This document shows positions 35,259 to 45,928 of a DNA stretch of 64,000 bases, one piece after another (position 1 is the first letter of the stretch; every line of letters starts with the position of its first letter). Source of the DNA: Pseudevernia furfuracea (taxonomy: Eukaryota; Ascomycota; Lecanoromycetes; Lecanorales; Parmeliaceae); the NCBI GenBank assembly GCA_022315425.1, contig JAIUPT010000041.1:2046001-2110000 (forward strand). Direction: 5' to 3'. The notes under the pieces are model-generated. The model searched no databases. It was not told the DNA's origin and was given only the letters and a program-made list of their open reading frames with translations. A program made the translations under genes and the position numbers.

Positions 35259-37338
35259 ATGGACGCCGCTTCTGGATCGCGGCGCGAAAAGAAGCTACTT
35301 CTCCGATCTTGCGAGAGTTGCAGAACCTCCAAGACAAAATGTGATCCCCACGATAAACCCCATGAGAAATGTCAGAGGTAACAAAAACGTCAAGTCGCTC
35401 ATGCTGCTCTTTAAAGTACAAATCTCATGTTTACTAGGTGCGCCAGACTTGGCAGGCACTGCGTTTTCTCCGAAGGTCGAGCCAGGAGGAAAAAAGGGAC
35501 CCAGGATCAGACGTAAGCACGAATCAATTATGACAGAGTGAATACCATGGCAAAGCTAATTGTCACCTGCATGGAGATCAGTCGCATTACAGAAGTCGAG
35601 AAGAAGATCGACAGCATCTATTCGCTTCTACACACAGGTCCCATCCTGCAAGGCGGATTAGTTTCACAACCCCCAGAAATGCTCACTCCACATTCTCTTG
35701 CGTCTCGCGAGGGTGCCTCAAGGGAATCAGAGAGTTCGCTCGGTCAAGGTGCATCCCCGAATGCTTCACATGAAAGCCGTTCATCACATTATTGTGAAGA
35801 GGCTTCTGGCAAGATAGATGTAATTCAGATGGGAATAATCACGGATCAAGAAGCCGAGGTTCTTCTCAACGCTTCTTCATTGGAGTTTGGAGGCTCTCCA
35901 TGGGTGGCTATCCCCTCCCAGCTCCCTTTCAATTCGTTTCGACGGGAAAGGCCTTCTCTCTTTTTATGTCTGCTTGCACTAGCCGCCCGGAAGCAGGCCA
36001 CATTACATGAGCCGCTTGAACGTGAGTTTAAAAAAATCGTTACCGCCAAACTTATTATGGATGGTGGGCCAGACTTGGACCTACTGCAAGGCTTGTTACT
36101 CTACTTAGCATGGTAATCGAGACCCAATTTCATGTCCAACCTGAGCAGTTGACCTTTATTTCAACAGGTACCATCTTCACCCTAAAGTCGAACCCAAGAA
36201 GAGTCATATGCTTGCGCAGATAGCTGTTGCGATAAGTGTGGACTTGGGTATCCCAAGACTCATCTCAGGAGAGAGAAATAGCCTACTGAAAGCAGAGCTG
36301 GAAAGAACCTACGTTGGAGTGTATTATATTACTTCCTGGTATGATACTCGGGCAGCACGACTTTGTGAAAATCTCCTCTGACTACTTGTAGCCTATCAAT
36401 GGTGTGCAAAAAGCCACCTAGTATGAGGTATGATGGTTTCGTCGGAGACTGCTGTAGGTCTCTTGCGGAAATCAACAATGCCCCGACCGATGCCGATCTG
36501 ATTCATTTCATTGATCTAAAGAGGCTTGCGGAAGAAATTGCAAGCGCATTTGGGTACAATTCGACCAATACTGGAGGCCATCTTCTTAGGATGGATAATG
36601 TCGAGCTATCGGTTAAAGCGTTCGAATCTCGATTGCACGACTTGCAACGCTCTTTACCCTCGAACAGTACTTGCCTGTGTAAGTAGCCTAATATCAGGCC
36701 AGTATTGACTCAGAGCTAACTTTGAGGGAGCATCAATAATGCTCGCATACGAAAACACCAATGTCTATTTACATGAAGTCTCCCTCCACATGGAACAATC
36801 CCTCGCAATCATTTCAGTGCCTCAAGGTCGCGAAGCGGAATACTCACCTCAGAGGCGTATCAGTCTTTTGCTAAGCTGTCTGGAGGCCACAAAGTCTTTC
36901 TTGGATTGTTTTCTTCGAATCTCACCAGAAGTCATTGCAAGACATTCAACCACGGAAAGGGGTCAACTGGCGCATGCGATGGGCGTCCTTATCAAAATTT
37001 CGTTCTGTACAAACCTTGGCCTTGATAACTTTCCTCTACGGGAAGCATGCAATGTAAGCCACTATCTGGACGCCTTGGCCGAACATCTTGGCAGTTCATC
37101 TGCCAATCTACCCGATGACGGATCCCTAGAATCTTTCTCAACCTTCAAGGCCATGGGTGAGCGCATCAAGAGCTGGTACGAGCGCACGGAGTTCCTTGAG
37201 CAGGTGGGAACCCCCTCAGATCTGAAAGACATGTCACCTTTGCAGTTCGTGGAGATTGCAAAGGAAGAGCAGTGGATGAATTTTGATGTTAACAATCTGG
37301 ACATCTCGTTCCTCGAGGCGAGCAACTTCTGGGACTGA
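35259..37338 (+). CDS. Zn(II)2Cys6 fungal transcription factor
   Basis: This is a nuclear DNA-binding regulator; target genes are unknown. ATG 35259 starts MDAASGSRREKKLLLRS. The binuclear zinc cluster follows at once: CESCRTSKTKC, a linker DPHDKPHEK, then CQRCARLGRHC, completed by splicing out about 35397-35438 (C-x2-C-x6-C-x9-C-x2-C-x6-C). A second intron (about 35513-35599) joins basic GPRIRQ to VEKKIDSIYSLLHTG, a likely dimerisation coiled coil. The middle homology region includes PFNSFRRERPSLFLCLLALAAR, ERTYVGVYYITSW and CLEATKSFLDCFLRISP. About six exons; TGA at 37336-37338. This arrangement (cluster then short coiled coil then middle homology region) matches Leu3/War1-like fungal regulators. 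Confidence 0.88.
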
Positions 37339-39547
37339 CCTCGTCTCGAAGTCAATTAGCTAAGTGACATTGACAAAAAGAAAGTCGACAGTCACTCCGG
37401 CGCCCCTGAATTCAAGTCCTGAGATATCAGCATGTGGTTTCAAGCCTATTAGTTCTCACTGGCTTGGCTATTTCTCTTGCCGCATTTTTTTATGCTAGGT
37501 GTTGGTGTTCTCAGATCATCACGAATGGTCTCCGGAACAGCTAAATATGTATAAATGATGGGGCCGTCCCAACGCCAGGGGTAGTAGCCACCTGAACAGG
37601 CATGTTCTCGTACCCTAGAGTCAAGAAACTTTTGTCCTTCCAGCAGCATATACCCGAAGTGAAAGATGAAACTATTTATAAACATGCAGGCGTGAGTGAG
37701 TAGGATGAGAGAATACTTACTATGACTCTGAAAGAGATAGAATCGAATGAAGAGTCAGATACTAATGCAAAGACGAATATATACGAGCTTTCAAACAACA
37801 CGATCCTTTGCAGTCAGCACGTCTTTTCCCCCCGTGAATACTTTCAACGAGAGGGGCCAGGAAACCGATAAGCGAGAGGCGATATCAAGGTCACCAACCC
37901 CGAATCCCACCGCATCGACCCAACAAACCCCTTTTCCCCCTTTCGTTGTCTTACCAATGTCTTCCGTGTTCCATTTTTTTTTTATCATGGTAAAAGTGCC
38001 ATCTATCTATTGGCTTTCGAGGTGGAAGCTCATTCATTTTACTTATAACTTTCCCCACGTGAATTTCAATACCCCCCCCTTCTCACTCCCTAGCGTCCTC
38101 GTCAAATGCGCACTTGGGACTTGTTGTTGATCCTCAGTCTCTCTCTCTCTTGGAGGAAACTCTCCATATCGATTCGAAGAGGTTTTTTTCTTCTGAAATC
38201 TCGGTCCGCTTCATTTCCATCATCTTGGGATTTTAATTGGGCCTCCCTCTTTTTTGGAACGAAGCTTGTTCTGTCTGTCTGTCGTATCCTTCTGTGCCCA
38301 AAATTCATATTTTTCTTTTTTTCTTTTTCGGTCCGTCGTTTCAAGCCACTCGCGGTCTGCTAACAGCACGGGATTCCTGCCAAATGTGCTGGATGGATGC
38401 TGCCGCCAGCCAGGCCAGCCAGAGAAATCCTTGTAGGTTCGGAGGGCACGGATCGCATGATGTGGGAATCAAAAGCACGGCTGAGGATAAGGCGGATGGG
38501 CGTGTTTTATGATGAAATGGGGGGGCAAGGTGTGGTGCAGCTTTTTTCCGGGATGCTGAGCGTTACGCCGGGAAAAAGAACCGAGGAGGGTTTTTTTTTT
38601 CTGGCCGATAATCGATTGTGATGACTCCCCCCCCAACTTTCGCCACAGGGAGAAATCTCGTCGCCCAGAAGGAGATTGGAGGAGGGGTCCGGAGTTCAAA
38701 TATGGGCCCCCTTTTTTCCTGATATTCCGGTTGGACCATTTTTTTGTTTCACGGCTGTTCAATTCAATTCACTCACAAACTTGACTCGATTGATCCTTCA
38801 TCCACATTTGCAACCCGGTTCTACTGTTTTTTCGCTGCCCAAGAGCCACACAGCCTATTTATTGCTTGCGACAGATCCACACCCTGTGACAGACAGGTTG
38901 TGAATTCGACCCACCAAGATCAATTATTTGCCATCCCCGTAGCCAAAAACAAAACACCTTTCACAACCGACCAAAAAAAACCATTGCCAAGGACACCGAC
39001 GAACAAAACAAAAGTCTCCCTTCGCTCGTCAAGTTTACTCGGGGAGCTGGGGCTCAGTCGCTTCTTGGGGGCAGGACCGATTGCTATAGCCTGAAGGAGT
39101 CATCATGGCGAAGCCCGCTACGGGGGGGTTCGAATTCGGACACAAGTTAGCCGGTGCCGAGGTTATACTCGTAAGGCATATCTCTAGTTAGGACATGAGA
39201 ATGTTTTTCATCAATCGATATATTATTATTACACTCGTTAATCAGACAAGAGATTCGGGCAAAGGTCTCATAGATGGTTTGGGCGGCGTGTCTGGACCCA
39301 TTATTATAGCTTCTTTTTCTGTTCATGAAATTGGGCTAGGCGACTTTGCCTTCTTCGAATGGATATCCTGCGTCACTACGATACCCGGCCCATGCAATGA
39401 CAGTTCCATATCGTCGCCGCCTCTGTCAAAGCTTCCCCCGCCATACTAAGACCCCCGTATGTGCGTCCTTACACCACTTAGCACCGGCGACGAGATCTTC
39501 GACAGATCTTTACTTCTTAAGCTCTTCGCTTTTTTACTCCACAATTT
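37339..39547. other. Long intergenic region
   Basis: No supported gene. A 78-codon ATG-started frame at 37449-37685 (-) encodes a peptide with Trp, Tyr and Cys clusters but no signal peptide or known motif. 38040-38350 is rich in CT and T runs. Some of this is presumably the 3' flank of the transcription factor and of the rhodopsin-type gene. Confidence 0.4.
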
Positions 39548-40662
39548 TCATGACGTAGAAGCGTTCTCAGCCGGTGTTCGATACTTCGATGCTTGATGTG
39601 CGACGAATAGCGCCCTGAAGGCGGTAAGGGAGACCACGATGATTGCGACTGCGGCTTCGATGTCATACCAGAGTAAGACCTATGAAGTATCAACGCGGCC
39701 GTTGCTGGTTTCTCCGCCGGCGACCTTGATGATGGAGATCATTATTGTGCAGACACTGAGGCAGAGAATGCCGCCTAGGGCTAGTTTGCGACGGATGTTG
39801 ATTCGGACGTTCCAGAGTAGGAAGACTGGGATTGAGATGACTGATTTTTTTGTTAATACTATGGAGAACCATATCGCCTATCAGGAACGCCGGGACTTAC
39901 GGAAAGCGTCCGAAAGGATGTCCAGAGTCGTGATGGATCTGAGCACCCCGTTCTGCCGCGAATGAGCTGCTGGTGTCACGCATTTGACTTGAAGAGCATC
40001 AGTACCAGATCGCATGGTGACCTCAACCTGACTGACCGAAAATTTCCTGGTTCCAGTAGGCACAAACGATGAAGATGGCAAAGATCATGATGAAAGCGGT
40101 AGGAATGAGAATGGCAAAGATGCACCACCACCAGACCATCATCTTCTTCTGCTGCCGGAGAAGCGCCCGGAAGAAGAACAAGAAGGAGAATTTGACGCTG
40201 ACGATGGCAACTCCAAAGAGCGACGTGACAGCATCCTTCAGCTTCTCGCCCAGTATGAGCAACGGGATAAAGCTTATAGGCGGCTTTTCTAAGCCGGCTT
40301 CCACATTTTCCTCTAAGTAGAAGTGTGGTGTGTCGACATAGGTCATCACGGTACCGGCCAGGAAGGTAATTACAGCGAGCAGGAAGAAGCTATCATCGAT
40401 GGTGAAGCCATGAGACTTGTATGTGCGGGCGCGGATGACCGTTCTGCCAACTGCTACGAGAAACCTGCGTTCGTGTGAGCTTAGTTACAGTCAGATATTT
40501 TACTGTGCACGGTCACCTGAAAGGATGTCTGGCCGATCTTTGGAGGCGCACTCGGCGTTGCTGCAGCTCTACTCGACATCTTGACTCAAATTTTCTTAAT
40601 TTGCGGAGTGTGGTAGGTGGGCGAGGTTTTTGTAAACAGGAATCACAAATACTTCCCGACAT
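39548..40662 (-). pseudogene. PTH11/rhodopsin-domain integral membrane protein, probably inactivated
   Basis: This belongs to the fungal rhodopsin-domain (PTH11-like) membrane protein family. Exons on the minus strand give FLVAVGRTVIRARTYKSHG, FTIDDSFFLLAVITFLAGTV, EENVEAGL, VKFSFLFFFRALLRQQKKM, WWWCIFAILIPTAFIMIFAI and, after splicing, VKCVTPAAHSRQNGVLRSIT, TLDILSDAF, ISIPVFLLWNVRINIRRKLA and MISIIKVAGGETSNGRVDTS. A TAG (39680-39682) then sits where relatives have Trp; the frame stays open beyond it through LLWYDIEAAVAIIVVSLTAF to TGA at 39548. The stop removes the last membrane helix. Splices around 39880-40040 fit. The 5' end is unsure: ATG 40662 gives an in-frame join, but the expected first membrane helix is not evident, so a second lesion is possible. 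A sequencing error at the TAG would turn it back into a normal gene. Confidence 0.7.
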
Positions 40663-42339
40663 GACGGAAGAGAACCGAATAAGAACTGTCTAGCGAGTTT
40701 TGAAAGTGCAATCCGGAATGTTGGTGTATTCAGACTCAACCATGATTGGCCCTAAAAAAGATGTAAATGCAGGAATCGACGGTTGCCGAAGGCGCGCAAG
40801 GCACAGCGCTTAGCCTTGTGTATCAGAAGCCTGATCAGCAGATGATAAATACCGTCGTATCCTGGACGGTGAGTTCCGCGATTGCGCATTGGACGTGGGA
40901 TTGGAGATCTGAATAGAGTACATTATGGCCGAGCCCTTCCACTCCTCCCTTCCGCATGGCTCGCTCCGTGTCGCGTTTTAGACGTTGAGAACCATGACTC
41001 GGGGCAGTAATTTGTTCCGATCAACTCTTCTTAAGTGGCAGAACTTGGCTCCATGATTAGCAATCTTAGGGACCCATAGGTTTCTCTGAAAACTCGGCAC
41101 TTCTCAGTACCACGAGTATGTTCGTAGCAGCTCCTGTAAATCGTGAGACTGCTTGAGTCTGCTTGACCTCCCTCGTAAGCGTAGACATATAAGTATGGGC
41201 GATGATCATAGCCGGCCATTATTGCTTCGGAATGGGGAAGTCACAAAGACGGAGAAGACGCAGGAAGGAGAAGAAGACGATGGGGCAGAAATCGCACAAC
41301 TTGATGCCAAGGCCCACGCGGAAACGCTAGCCTGTTGAAGAATGCTTGGCATTTCGGCACCTCGTCGCTGTTGAGTTTCGTGTTTGCTTTCATCGCATCC
41401 TAAGTCTCTATAGAGGGGGTATGACGGAATCGGCTCGGCAATATAATCTTCCGGCCCCCCCCCCTTCGAACATACCTAGAGTCTGAATTACTGAGACTAT
41501 CTAAGTTAGCCTCGCGCTGACAACGCTCTGCAGTACATTTTTTCGTCTTTCGTTGAATATTAAAGTTGGTATCGAAATGTTCAACACAATCAGTCTTGGA
41601 ATTGCGATCCTCCAACTTCATACTTTCCTTTCGTCCCCCCCCTCAACGCTCAGACCTTGGCGTATAATAAATACACTTCTTGTCAAGCACGAAGTCAAGC
41701 CAACATTCCGACACCTTTGATCTTCTTGATCTTTCTTTCAACATGTCTTCCTGACTACTGAATCAAGTCGCGCATCGTGTTCTTGTTCAATACAATTTCT
41801 GTGGAAGAAAAGCGAGGGGGGTTGTCATGGTGTGATGCAGGGATCTTTTGTCGTTGTTATTTTAAGCCACGGAGAAATAGCAGATGTGACGATTTGCACC
41901 TATGGTAACCTCCTCATTAGCTGTTCATCTCTATTTGAGTAATATGATAGGTTATTCCTTAGACGTTCCTTTGCGGATGGAACCAGTAGATTAATTACCT
42001 ATCTGCTAATCTACGTTATGAGTTACCTAGCTAATATCCGGAAAGCTCGAGGGAATGTCAACGATAAGTTTGGACGGTCCGTGGGCCGGCTTGCTTTTCG
42101 TGGACGAACAAGAACTTTCCGGGTCGTGAGCATTTGAGTCTACTTTTCATTCAGTGACACGGAAAATCTATCGCTCTTCATATTCATTTCCTCCCTCGCA
42201 GACATCCAGAAGAATCAGTGAAAGGTCTCGAAAGTCCAATTTCCATAAACCTTTCAACGGAATCCTTCTTCTTCTTCTTCTTCCCATTAAGAAACCTGGA
42301 CAACACACACGATATCCACCTGACTCCACGACAAAAAAA
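40663..42339. other. Intergenic region with repeat copies
   Basis: No supported gene. It contains a diverged repeat also found at 44664-44721 (about 41300-41359) and copy A of the ~80-bp dispersed element (41411-41499). It also includes the presumed promoter of the DnaJ-type zinc protein, with a (TTC)n stretch near 42265-42285. Confidence 0.5.
41411..41499 (+). repeat. ~80-bp dispersed element, copy A
   Basis: It begins TAGAGGGGGTATGACG, continues with GGCTCGGCAATATAATCTTC and CGGCCCCCC, then TAGAGTCTGAATTACTGAGA. Copies recur in reverse orientation at 50988-51067 and in the same orientation, lacking the outer end, at 52437-52497. Confidence 0.85.
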
Positions 42340-42588
42340 ATGTCTTATTGCAGCAAGTGCAATTTCACCGGCTGGGTAGTGCGACAGTGCGCTATCTGTG
42401 GTGGCCAAGGCAGCATCCATAACCCCTTCGAAACATGCAATGAATGTGGCGGGAGTGGCAGATTGGTCTTTAACAACACCGCGATATGCCCGGTCTGCGG
42501 CGGATCGGGCAGCGTTCGAACGTTGAGGCAATGTTGGTTTTGCCATGGTGAAAGGACAGTACAGCTATGGTGCGACTGCTGTATTTAG
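42340..42588 (+). CDS. Small DnaJ-type CxxCxGxG zinc protein
   Basis: A single-exon, 82-residue protein starts at the ATG at 42340, directly after an A-run; the frame is open upstream but that part lacks any motif. It is nearly all zinc-binding knuckles: CSKCNFTG, CAICGGQG, CNECGGSG, CPVCGGSG, CWFCHGER and a final CDCC. These match the cysteine-rich central domain of type I DnaJ (Hsp40) chaperones. There is no J-domain (no HPD) and no substrate-binding C-terminal domain nearby. It is therefore a free-standing zinc domain, possibly a thiol or zinc chaperone; function is inferred only. It is convergent with coding-like minus-strand sequence at 42609-43095. Confidence 0.8.
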   Translation: MSYCSKCNFTGWVVRQCAICGGQGSIHNPFETCNECGGSGRLVFNNTAICPVCGGSGSVRTLRQCWFCHGERTVQLWCDCCI

Positions 42589-42608
42589 TGGTGTAAGGGC
42601 TTTTTTGG

Positions 42609-43095
42609 TCACCAACCGTTGGCTAGGAGAGTAGTGATGGACTTGTGGTCCGCGTTTGAGTCAGTGTTGTTTGGTGTTTGTCTGGCTGTACAGGAGGGAA
42701 CCGATAGATTGATTCTCAAGTGAGTCTGCGGGTACATCCGGTAGCAACGTTGTTGCTTGAACTGCGTTAGCTCTCGAGAGTTTTGCAATCCTGGTGTCGT
42801 GTTTGCTATCTCTTCCAAGCCTGAGGAGAGCTCCTCCTTATGACGTCTTAGCTGCAACGTAGAGGATGACGAATTGATAATTTGATACTTGCTAGCAGTG
42901 AGTGAGGAGAGATCTCGTAGAGCGTCAATAGGGTTGCGTTCTTTTTCGATGGAAGCTTGAGTTTGTATTGATCACCACTTGCATCCACTTCTTCGATTCA
43001 GGCAGATTGGCGTACTTCTCAGGCATCACAGTGACGGAAGGTAAGACGGAGAGGGTTGGTTTGTGGTTAAATTCGGGAAAGATGGTGGAACGTAG
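42609..43095 (-). other. Coding-like fragment of unknown identity
   Basis: The minus strand has an open frame that stays coding-like upstream of any ATG: it includes NPIDALRDLSSLTASKYQII, LQLRRHKEELSSGLEEIANT and ELTQFKQQRCYRMYPQTHLR before TAA at 42609. A second stretch upstream (about 43000-43080) reads PEKYANLPESKKWMQV. I could not find a phase-consistent intron joining them or a start codon. It may be a decayed gene or the 3' part of one. No family was recognised. Confidence 0.35.
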
Positions 43096-43109
43096 TTGAC
43101 TTTCGCTTG

Positions 43110-43583
43110 TTACAATAACAGCCTTTGCAAATATTGGGATAGACGGTACAGAAATATTGCGGTAATGAGGAGGTCACCAAGGTTGCTAGACTCATGCATC
43201 ATATTCACATGTTTTCCCCGCCCAAAATCCCATTCATCATCATTCCTTGAATACACATACTGGAATGCTGCCTTATCCTCATCGCCGAAGAAGATGAAAG
43301 TAAATGGAATCGCACAACAGGCCAGCGCAACAAAAGCCAACAACCTACACGCCCACTAGAACTCATGTCTCGCATCCATTGGACTCGTAAAAAGTACCGC
43401 TGCCATGCCTTGGACAAAACGGAAGAACGTCTTCCGGCGAACGCGGCTTGATGTTGGTATGACTCGACTCTTGGAAATGTGTAGATGACTTGTAATATCC
43501 ATCAGACGAAGATGGGGGGGGCGAGAGGGCCATTCTAAATGGAAGAGATATGGCGGTGCAGATGCTAGCAGCATTCCACACAT
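43110..43583 (-). pseudogene. Relic of an MFS (DHA1-type) transporter C-terminus
   Basis: The minus-strand frame reads VQGMAAVLFTSPMDARHEF, then TAG (43356-43358), then WACRLLAFVALACCAIPFTF and IFFGDEDKAAFQYVYSR. This resembles the last two membrane segments of fungal major-facilitator drug/polyamine antiporters, where the corresponding stretch is typically ...TPMYxNLGxQWAxxLLAxxALxxxPIPFxFYxYGxxIR. The stop replaces the Gln before Trp-Ala and could come from CAG to TAG. The rest of the transporter is not recognisable, so this is a decayed fragment. The assignment rests on one helix and its flanks and is moderate. Confidence 0.5.
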
Positions 43584-45274
43584 CCCCAGTCCCGCTCACG
43601 AGAGAATTGCAGGTAGGGGTTCAAAAGCGAAAATGAACGAGCCGGTGGAATGGACAGAATAATGATAATCTCATGTTATCGAGCCAAATTTGAACCTCAC
43701 CCTTTTGACTGGTGAGGCTCCGACTTGGTGCCAATTTGGTGTGGGCTTGGTGTGAATCTGGCAGTTCTGGGATTTGGTACCGATGTGATGGCCGATTTGG
43801 CAGTGCCATGAGTTGATGCCGACTTGGTGCAGATTTGGCCATGGAGTGGAGAGCGGTAAGGCAGACTGGCTTAATCCACGCGATGCTGAGCAGAGGTATC
43901 CCATTCGAGACGCGACATTGCTTCAAGACGCCAGCGATGTCGGCAGTCTCGACGCTGCTATTGAAAGCCATCACGAAAGACGTGAAGTGCTTGAAATGGT
44001 ATTTTTGTCCAGTTTCGAAGAGTCTCGGGCTTTCCAAGTTCGCTGCAGGGCGCCTGCCTTGCAGGAAATATGTCATGCCGGAGGTCCGCCACAATGTCAA
44101 TGCGATCAGTCGTTTTTCCTCTCTGAAACGAGGCAACATCGTGCGTGTGTTAGTGTGTTGATGCCGCGTTGGCACATCCGCTATTCGCCGTAAACACGAC
44201 GTTCACGCGTCTGGAGCGGAAAGAGAAGTCCTATGGAATTGTTGATGAGACTCCCCAACCTTGGGGACCCCCCCCCCCCTTTTTTTCCCCCATTTGTCCG
44301 AGGTATTTCCATCGAGCATGTGGATCTGGATCTGGATCACCTTCAGCCCTCTCAGGTACTAGAAGACCGTAACAAAGCTGAGCTCAGTTCAGTTCAGTTC
44401 TATTCTGTGCTCAGTCCACCAACTTTCTGGCACCTTGCAGTCTTGAGCATTTATTGTGCTCTTTGCCTTGTCGTAAAGTTTCTTTTGTTTCCTATCTAGC
44501 TGCAGATGCCGATCTAAGTCGCCGTATGTAGACTCCTCGGGGGCAATGAGATTGAGATGTGTATCTCTATACCGCCTTGCATCGTCTGTGCGTCCCTGTC
44601 TTTTCGCTCCAGCATTGACTGGTAATTGAGACTGTGTAACGGACATTCTGTGATGCTGTCCGGCTTAATGCCAAGGCCCACTCGGGAACGCTAGCTTCTT
44701 CTAGAATGCTTGGTATTTCGGTATTTCGGTATTGAATTCCGTGTTTTCCTTTCATCTCTTCCTCTTCTTTTTCTGACATTTAGGTATCGCCCTTCAAAAT
44801 GTTTCTCGCCATATACAAAGTCCAATCGAGCTTTTTTCCCTGTTTTAACGCAAATCCTCTCGCGCATCAAGACACTTTGAGGGTTTTCAACATACATCGC
44901 AGATTTTGAAAGTCATGTTGACATACTTCCTCGGAGGGTCATGTCATCAAAAGTTTCATAATACATCTATCTGGAGACACGAGGTTGAATTGAGGCTCCG
45001 ACTCTGCCAAGTTTACGCTGTGTTTTTCTTCAATACATTCCCTCGTGTAAAAGTGGTAACAGGCCTATTATTTCGCACCTGGAGCAGTATCTTTAGCTAC
45101 TCATCTGTACCCGAGGAAAGGGACAAGTCATTCCGTGGGTGCTCTTTTGCTGGTGGGACTAGCAGACATTATCGGTTGATGTTATCCTCATTTTCAAAAA
45201 TTCGACTACTCTTTTCTTTGACACACATTTTGTCGCGGTGCTAAGTTATTCTGGCAACCCCTTGTCGTGTCCCC
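43584..45274. other. Intergenic region with degenerate minisatellite
   Basis: No gene supported. Contains the TTGGTGCC-type degenerate minisatellite (43700-43855), a C/T homopolymer pair near 44270-44290, and the second copy of the repeat seen at 41300-41359 (here 44664-44721). Confidence 0.45.
43700..43855. repeat. Degenerate minisatellite (TTTGGTGC/CTTGGTG units)
   Basis: About ten imperfect units of 11-17 bases share a GAYTTGGTGC or ATTTGGCAG core. Translated on the minus strand it gives HQVGINSWHCQIGHHIG-like repeats; there is no sign it is expressed. Confidence 0.6.
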
Positions 45275-45928
45275 TCACTCAATCGTCCCAGTCGTCCCAT
45301 TTCCCAGATTGAGCAACCCTCCACATCCCCTCACCTCGTTGAACACGGAAGGGACAACAGTCATGTTCGTCCCATCTGCCAGAACAACCCTCAACTCCCT
45401 CCCTCCACCCACCACGCCATCACCACCACTGAAAATCCCCCACCCGCTCAACCAATCCGGTCCAAATACCCCACCAAACTGCACATCAACCCATTCATTC
45501 GGCTCCACCCACTCCCTCCCAACCATCCGCCTCAGCCCCGGCGCATCCCTCAAACACCGATCCCTAATCCCATTCGCCGCCCTCAACACCTTGCTGAAGC
45601 GAAAAACATCCCGCTCGTCCACCGCAGGCCGCGCCCGTGGTCTCGGCTGCCACAGTATCAAAATCGCGCACCACACTTTCGTCGCAGGCGTGTAACCGGG
45701 TCCGGCGCCGATGAAGATCGCGGGCAGAGGGAGCACGTCTTGCCCGTGCGCGGTGGGGGAGAAGACTACGGGGGTCATGCCGCACTGTTGCTGGATCACT
45801 TCGAGGCGGTGGATGGCGTAGTCGCAGGACTCGAGCGACGGGAGGAGGCTGAGGGGCACGTTGGGGTTGCAGATTACCTCCGCGGTGCAGACGGTCGCGA
45901 GGAGAGCGGTGAGGAGCGTGGAAATCAT
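45275..45928 (-). CDS. Small secreted protein, fungal hypothetical family
   Basis: The open frame extends upstream, but the ATG at 45928 gives a clear signal peptide (MISTLLTALLATVCTA, then EVICNPNVP), so I chose it. The product has 217 residues with spaced Cys (SCDYAIHRLEVIQQQCGM, KVWCAILIL, IRDRCL, VRGCGGLL) and an NGTTGTIE end. The layout (signal peptide, early Cys pair in a short helix, an Ile/Val strand with Cys, then a Cys after an AANGIRDRC-like helix) is that of a widespread small secreted protein family in Pezizomycotina of unknown function. The gene at 58941-59615 shares that layout. Single exon, no lesions seen. Confidence 0.7.
   Translation of the reverse strand: MISTLLTALLATVCTAEVICNPNVPLSLLPSLESCDYAIHRLEVIQQQCGMTPVVFSPTAHGQDVLPLPAIFIGAGPGYTPATKVWCAILILWQPRPRARPAVDERDVFRFSKVLRAANGIRDRCLRDAPGLRRMVGREWVEPNEWVDVQFGGVFGPDWLSGWGIFSGGDGVVGGGRELRVVLADGTNMTVVPSVFNEVRGCGGLLNLGNGTTGTIE

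Noticed and set aside
37449..37685. 78-codon minus-strand ATG frame
   Set aside because: No signal peptide, domain or neighbouring exon; too short to call without transcript data.
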